A stretch of DNA of 64,000 bases from Pimelobacter simplex (GTDB taxonomy: Bacteria > Actinomycetota > Actinomycetes > Propionibacteriales > Nocardioidaceae): contig NZ_CP096277.1 of assembly GCF_024662235.1 (NCBI RefSeq), positions 46,948 through 110,947 on the forward strand, written 5' to 3'. Each line of letters starts with the position of its first letter. Position 1 is the first letter of the stretch. Under the pieces are notes generated by a model. That model made no database searches and was not told where the DNA came from. It worked only from the letters and a program-made list of their open reading frames with translations. Shown one piece after another: positions 61,173 through 64,000 of the stretch. The position numbers and the translations under genes were made by a program.

Positions 61173-64000
61173 TCAGCTCGCGAGCCAGCCGTGCGTACGG
61201 ATGATGGTCTTCGTGCGTTCCGACAGTTCCATGGGGGCGTCGCCGTCGTCGGACCGGTTGCAGATCTCCTCGCGCAGGATCCGGTCGGCCTCGAGCTGGT
61301 CGCCCTCGGCCTTCATGACGTGCGCCAGGCACAGACGGGTGCTCTCGCCGTCGGGGTCGGCCCGGTTGGCCACGTAGGCCGCGGAGCGGGCCTTGACCAG
61401 GTCGCCGGCTGCGAGTGCCTCGGTGACGACGATGAGCGCGACGTCGGCGATCCAACCGGCGGCCATGAGGTCGACGCGGTCGGGCTCGTTGGCCAGCCAG
61501 GACCATCCCTCCTCGCGCAGCTGGCTGAACGGCTGGGCCTCCCCGACCAGCTCGAGCGCGGTGCACAGGTCTGCGACGCCTTCGGCGCCCCCTCGGGCCT
61601 GGCCGCGCTTGCGGAGCCGGAGGAACAGATCCAGGTCGACGAGCAGGCCGTCGTCGACCTGGTAGACGTTGACGCCGGTGACCTTCGCGGCCGGTGCCTT
61701 GTCGGCGTAGGGAAGGTGGTCCTCGCCGGTGCGGGGGTTGGTGCCGAGCCAGTCGCGGACGATGTTGGTGTAGTCGCGCACCTTGCCGTCGGAGATCGAG
61801 AAGGCCTCGCGGATCTGCTCGCGGGTGGCGCCGTGCTTGCGGTGCAGGGCGAGGAACGCCAGCAGCTCGGTGAAGTACGGCTTGCGCTTGGCCAGGGCCT
61901 TGCCGTGGGCGCGTGCTGCGACCGGTCCGAGCAGGGTGAGCCGGGGCCGGTCGCAGGTGGGTGAGAACCAGTCGGCGATGTCCTGGTCTAGGTCGGGGTC
62001 CTTCTCCTCGACCTCGGCGCGGACGTGAGCCGGCACCTTGGGCGCGAGCGCCTCGAGGTCCTCCTGCACGATCGCGCTCTCGCGGATGTACTCCTCGTCC
62101 TGACCCTCGAGGAGGGAGGACATCGGCTCGTCGACGGCGTCCTCGGGGGTGTTGCGCGGCAGGGTGTACTCGCGGCGCAGAGCCCCGGAGGAGTCGGTGT
62201 AGGCCTCCCATCCGTCGGTGGCGGTCTCGTCCACCGGGGTGTCGACGTACTCCGGGGTCTCGCTCTGGGCGTAGACCAGGGCGCAGCCGCGGGCCTCGTC
62301 GCTGGTGAGGCCGACGGCGATGAGGTTGAGGCCGGCGTGCTCGAGGACGACGCGGCCGGTGTTGGTCATGTGCAGCACCGCGCCCGGGGTGTTGGGGCGT
62401 TCGCCTGCGACGACGATGGAGGTTGCCGACTGTCCGACGTGGTCGTTGACCAGCTGCAGCAGCTGCTCGAGGTCATCGGGATCTCCGGCGGCGGCGTCGA
62501 CCAGGAGCATCCGGGCGGGCCAGGTGTCGTCGTCGACGCTGCCGGTGCGGGCCGTGGACACGTCGGTGTCGTGGCGCTTGGCCCGGTCGACGGTGGTGAC
62601 CGCGGCCGCGAGGATCTCCGCGGTTGCCGGCGACCCGGTTGCTCCGGTCGGGTAGAAGCTGATCCGCTCGTCCATGGCGACGGTCTCCTCGGCCACGCCG
62701 ATGCAGTCGACCTGCACCCGCCGCGACCAGGGGTTCACGGCCAGCTGGGCGGCGAGGTGGCGGGCGAGGTCGCGGCCGTAGGTGGGGTCTCCGCTGATGG
62801 TGAGGGTGGACAACTCCTCGCAGTTCAGCAGCCATGTCTCGCCGGTGTCGCTCATGCCGATGGTGGCCAGCAGCGGGTAGGGCGGCTCGACGTTGTCGGT
62901 GTCGGGACCGAGCTGGTCGACGTCGGTGTCCGTGGTGACGTGCCAGTGGGTCTGGTCGGGGCTGCCTACCCAGGGCGCGGGGATGGTGGCCGGCGCGCTG
63001 AGGTGCAGGGTCAGCTTGCCGTGCCCGAGCTCCACGGCCGCGAGCGGCGGCATCGTGGTGCCCTGGGCGCCGACGGCGGCCGCGAGGCGACGCAGCGCCT
63101 CGTCGGCGAACTCCACGGTGGCGGCCGCGGCGGCGCCGGTGGCGTTCAGGGTCATCTCCACCGGCGCGAGTTCCGGCGACGGGGCGGCGATCGCGCGGCC
63201 GGGCGGCCGGTTGCGGAACGCGGTGCGACGGCGTGAGCGCAGGGCCATCAGCAGGGCCCCGGACAGCAGCACGCCCCCGCCGGTGAGACCGGCGAGGACC
63301 CAGGGTGCCTCGAGGATCGAGTCGTCGCTGTCGTCGGCCTGGTCGACCTCGGCGGCTGCCGGCTCTTCGGCCTGGGGCGGTGCGACCTCGGGTGCCTCAG
63401 TCTCGGGTGCCGCAGTCTCGGGAACCTCCGGCACGTCGGGCTCCTGGACGACCGGCGGCTTCTCCTCGGCCGGCGGGTCGAGGGGCTGCTGGTCCTCGGG
63501 GCTGGCGGGGTTCTCGGGCTCGACCTCACGCGGCTGCTGCTGGTTGTCGGCATCGGGGATGTTGAGGGTCCAGCCGACGTCGATGACGTCGGGGTCGGTC
63601 AGCTGCACTCCGCCGGGCTGGGCGATTCCGGTGGAGGCCTGGTAGATCTCCGGCCACCGATCGGCGTCACCGAGCTGCTCCTGTGCGATCTCGCTGAGGG
63701 TGTCGCCGGCCTGGACGCCGTACTGGTGTGCGGCGGCGTCCTTGACCTGAGGCGCGGGCAGCTTGAGCACCCACCCGGGTTCGAGGAAGCTCGGCTGCGT
63801 GCCGAGCAGGTCGCGGTTGAGCTCGGCGATCTCCTTGTACCTGGCTCCGTCGCCGAAGTGGTCCTCGGCGATCGACCAGAGGCTCTCCCCCGGCTTCACG
63901 GCGTGATCGACGGTCTTGGGCGCCTGGCGCTCCTGCTTCACCTCGACCTTGACGTCCTGCTGCACGGGGGCCTGGTCGACGGCGGCGGCGTGGACGTGGC
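61173..64000 (-). CDS. LysM-membrane-BTAD protein, 5' end beyond window
   Basis: At least 941 residues are visible and the frame stays open to the right edge, so the N-terminus is missing. From the GTG at 63965 on, two LysM domains (about 18-70 and 78-135; GESLWSIAEDHFGD and GDTLSEIAQEQLGD) are followed by a Pro/Glu-rich linker and a membrane helix (about 215-240). A large region of unknown fold comes next, then a C-terminal winged-helix/BTAD-like part (RPRLTLLGPVAARAHGKAL, REQIREAFSISDGKVRDYTNIVRDWLG). It may link the cell wall to a transcription-like domain. Confidence 0.8.
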   Translation of the reverse strand, partial: HVHAAAVDQAPVQQDVKVEVKQERQAPKTVDHAVKPGESLWSIAEDHFGDGARYKEIAELNRDLLGTQPSFLEPGWVLKLPAPQVKDAAAHQYGVQAGDTLSEIAQEQLGDADRWPEIYQASTGIAQPGGVQLTDPDVIDVGWTLNIPDADNQQQPREVEPENPASPEDQQPLDPPAEEKPPVVQEPDVPEVPETAAPETEAPEVAPPQAEEPAAAEVDQADDSDDSILEAPWVLAGLTGGGVLLSGALLMALRSRRRTAFRNRPPGRAIAAPSPELAPVEMTLNATGAAAAATVEFADEALRRLAAAVGAQGTTMPPLAAVELGHGKLTLHLSAPATIPAPWVGSPDQTHWHVTTDTDVDQLGPDTDNVEPPYPLLATIGMSDTGETWLLNCEELSTLTISGDPTYGRDLARHLAAQLAVNPWSRRVQVDCIGVAEETVAMDERISFYPTGATGSPATAEILAAAVTTVDRAKRHDTDVSTARTGSVDDDTWPARMLLVDAAAGDPDDLEQLLQLVNDHVGQSATSIVVAGERPNTPGAVLHMTNTGRVVLEHAGLNLIAVGLTSDEARGCALVYAQSETPEYVDTPVDETATDGWEAYTDSSGALRREYTLPRNTPEDAVDEPMSSLLEGQDEEYIRESAIVQEDLEALAPKVPAHVRAEVEEKDPDLDQDIADWFSPTCDRPRLTLLGPVAARAHGKALAKRKPYFTELLAFLALHRKHGATREQIREAFSISDGKVRDYTNIVRDWLGTNPRTGEDHLPYADKAPAAKVTGVNVYQVDDGLLVDLDLFLRLRKRGQARGGAEGVADLCTALELVGEAQPFSQLREEGWSWLANEPDRVDLMAAGWIADVALIVVTEALAAGDLVKARSAAYVANRADPDGESTRLCLAHVMKAEGDQLEADRILREEICNRSDDGDAPMELSERTKTIIRTHGWLAS

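Noticed and set aside
1..64000. CRISPR array, rRNA or tRNA genes
   Set aside because: No regularly spaced repeats with unique spacers and no convincing RNA gene folds were found on reading both strands.

Overview
The window is GC-rich DNA from an actinobacterium. The SCO6880-type transfer protein, DUF6153, DUF932 and the overlapping ATGA/GTGA gene junctions suggest the Nocardioidaceae or a close relative (an inference, not a measurement). It reads as part of a large conjugative element, either a plasmid or an ICE. I recognised no replication initiator, tRNA, rRNA or CRISPR array.

Layout. Positions 1-3.5 kb hold small plasmid/phage-type genes (DUF932, unknowns, an HNH protein). 3.8-9.7 kb is one giant MobF relaxase with helicase and TOPRIM regions. 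10.1-17.4 kb (minus strand) carries an M48 protease, two unknowns, a VirD4-like coupling ATPase with a separate membrane partner, and a secreted protein that joins two EEP nuclease-fold domains to cell-wall hydrolase domains. 32.3-41.5 kb (minus strand) is the type IV secretion core: VirB4-like ATPase, SCO6880-like, VirB6-like, two VirB8-like proteins, a pilin-like protein, a ParA-like protein and a candidate regulator. 59.4-64 kb (minus strand) adds secreted proteins and a LysM/BTAD protein cut by the window edge.

Two accessory blocks interrupt the transfer genes. Block A (about 17.46-32.32 kb) has a three-gene recombinase module (tyrosine integrase, XRE-type HTH, zinc-ribbon recombinase-like protein), a mer-like operon, a copper-resistance cluster (CopA ATPase, DUF305, DUF6153, lipoprotein, ArsR, DUF326 copper-storage protein) and an IS256-family insertion. 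Block B (about 41.7-59.4 kb) has a second type of IS256-family element, orphan ankyrin and zinc-ribbon genes, two more copies of the first IS (one splitting a NERD-nuclease/helicase gene) and a probable defence operon: D12 adenine methyltransferase, Eco57I-like methyltransferase, unknown protein, McrB, McrC and an endonuclease-VII-like HNH protein.

How it fits together. A 37-bp bipartite element occurs three times, each time just ahead of a transfer operon (relaxase, coupling protein, secretion core), so these operons are probably co-regulated. The copper promoter overlaps a CsoR-type box although no csoR lies in the window. A MerR-type dyad separates merR from the mer-like genes. The defence operon and metal-resistance genes look like cargo carried by the conjugative backbone.
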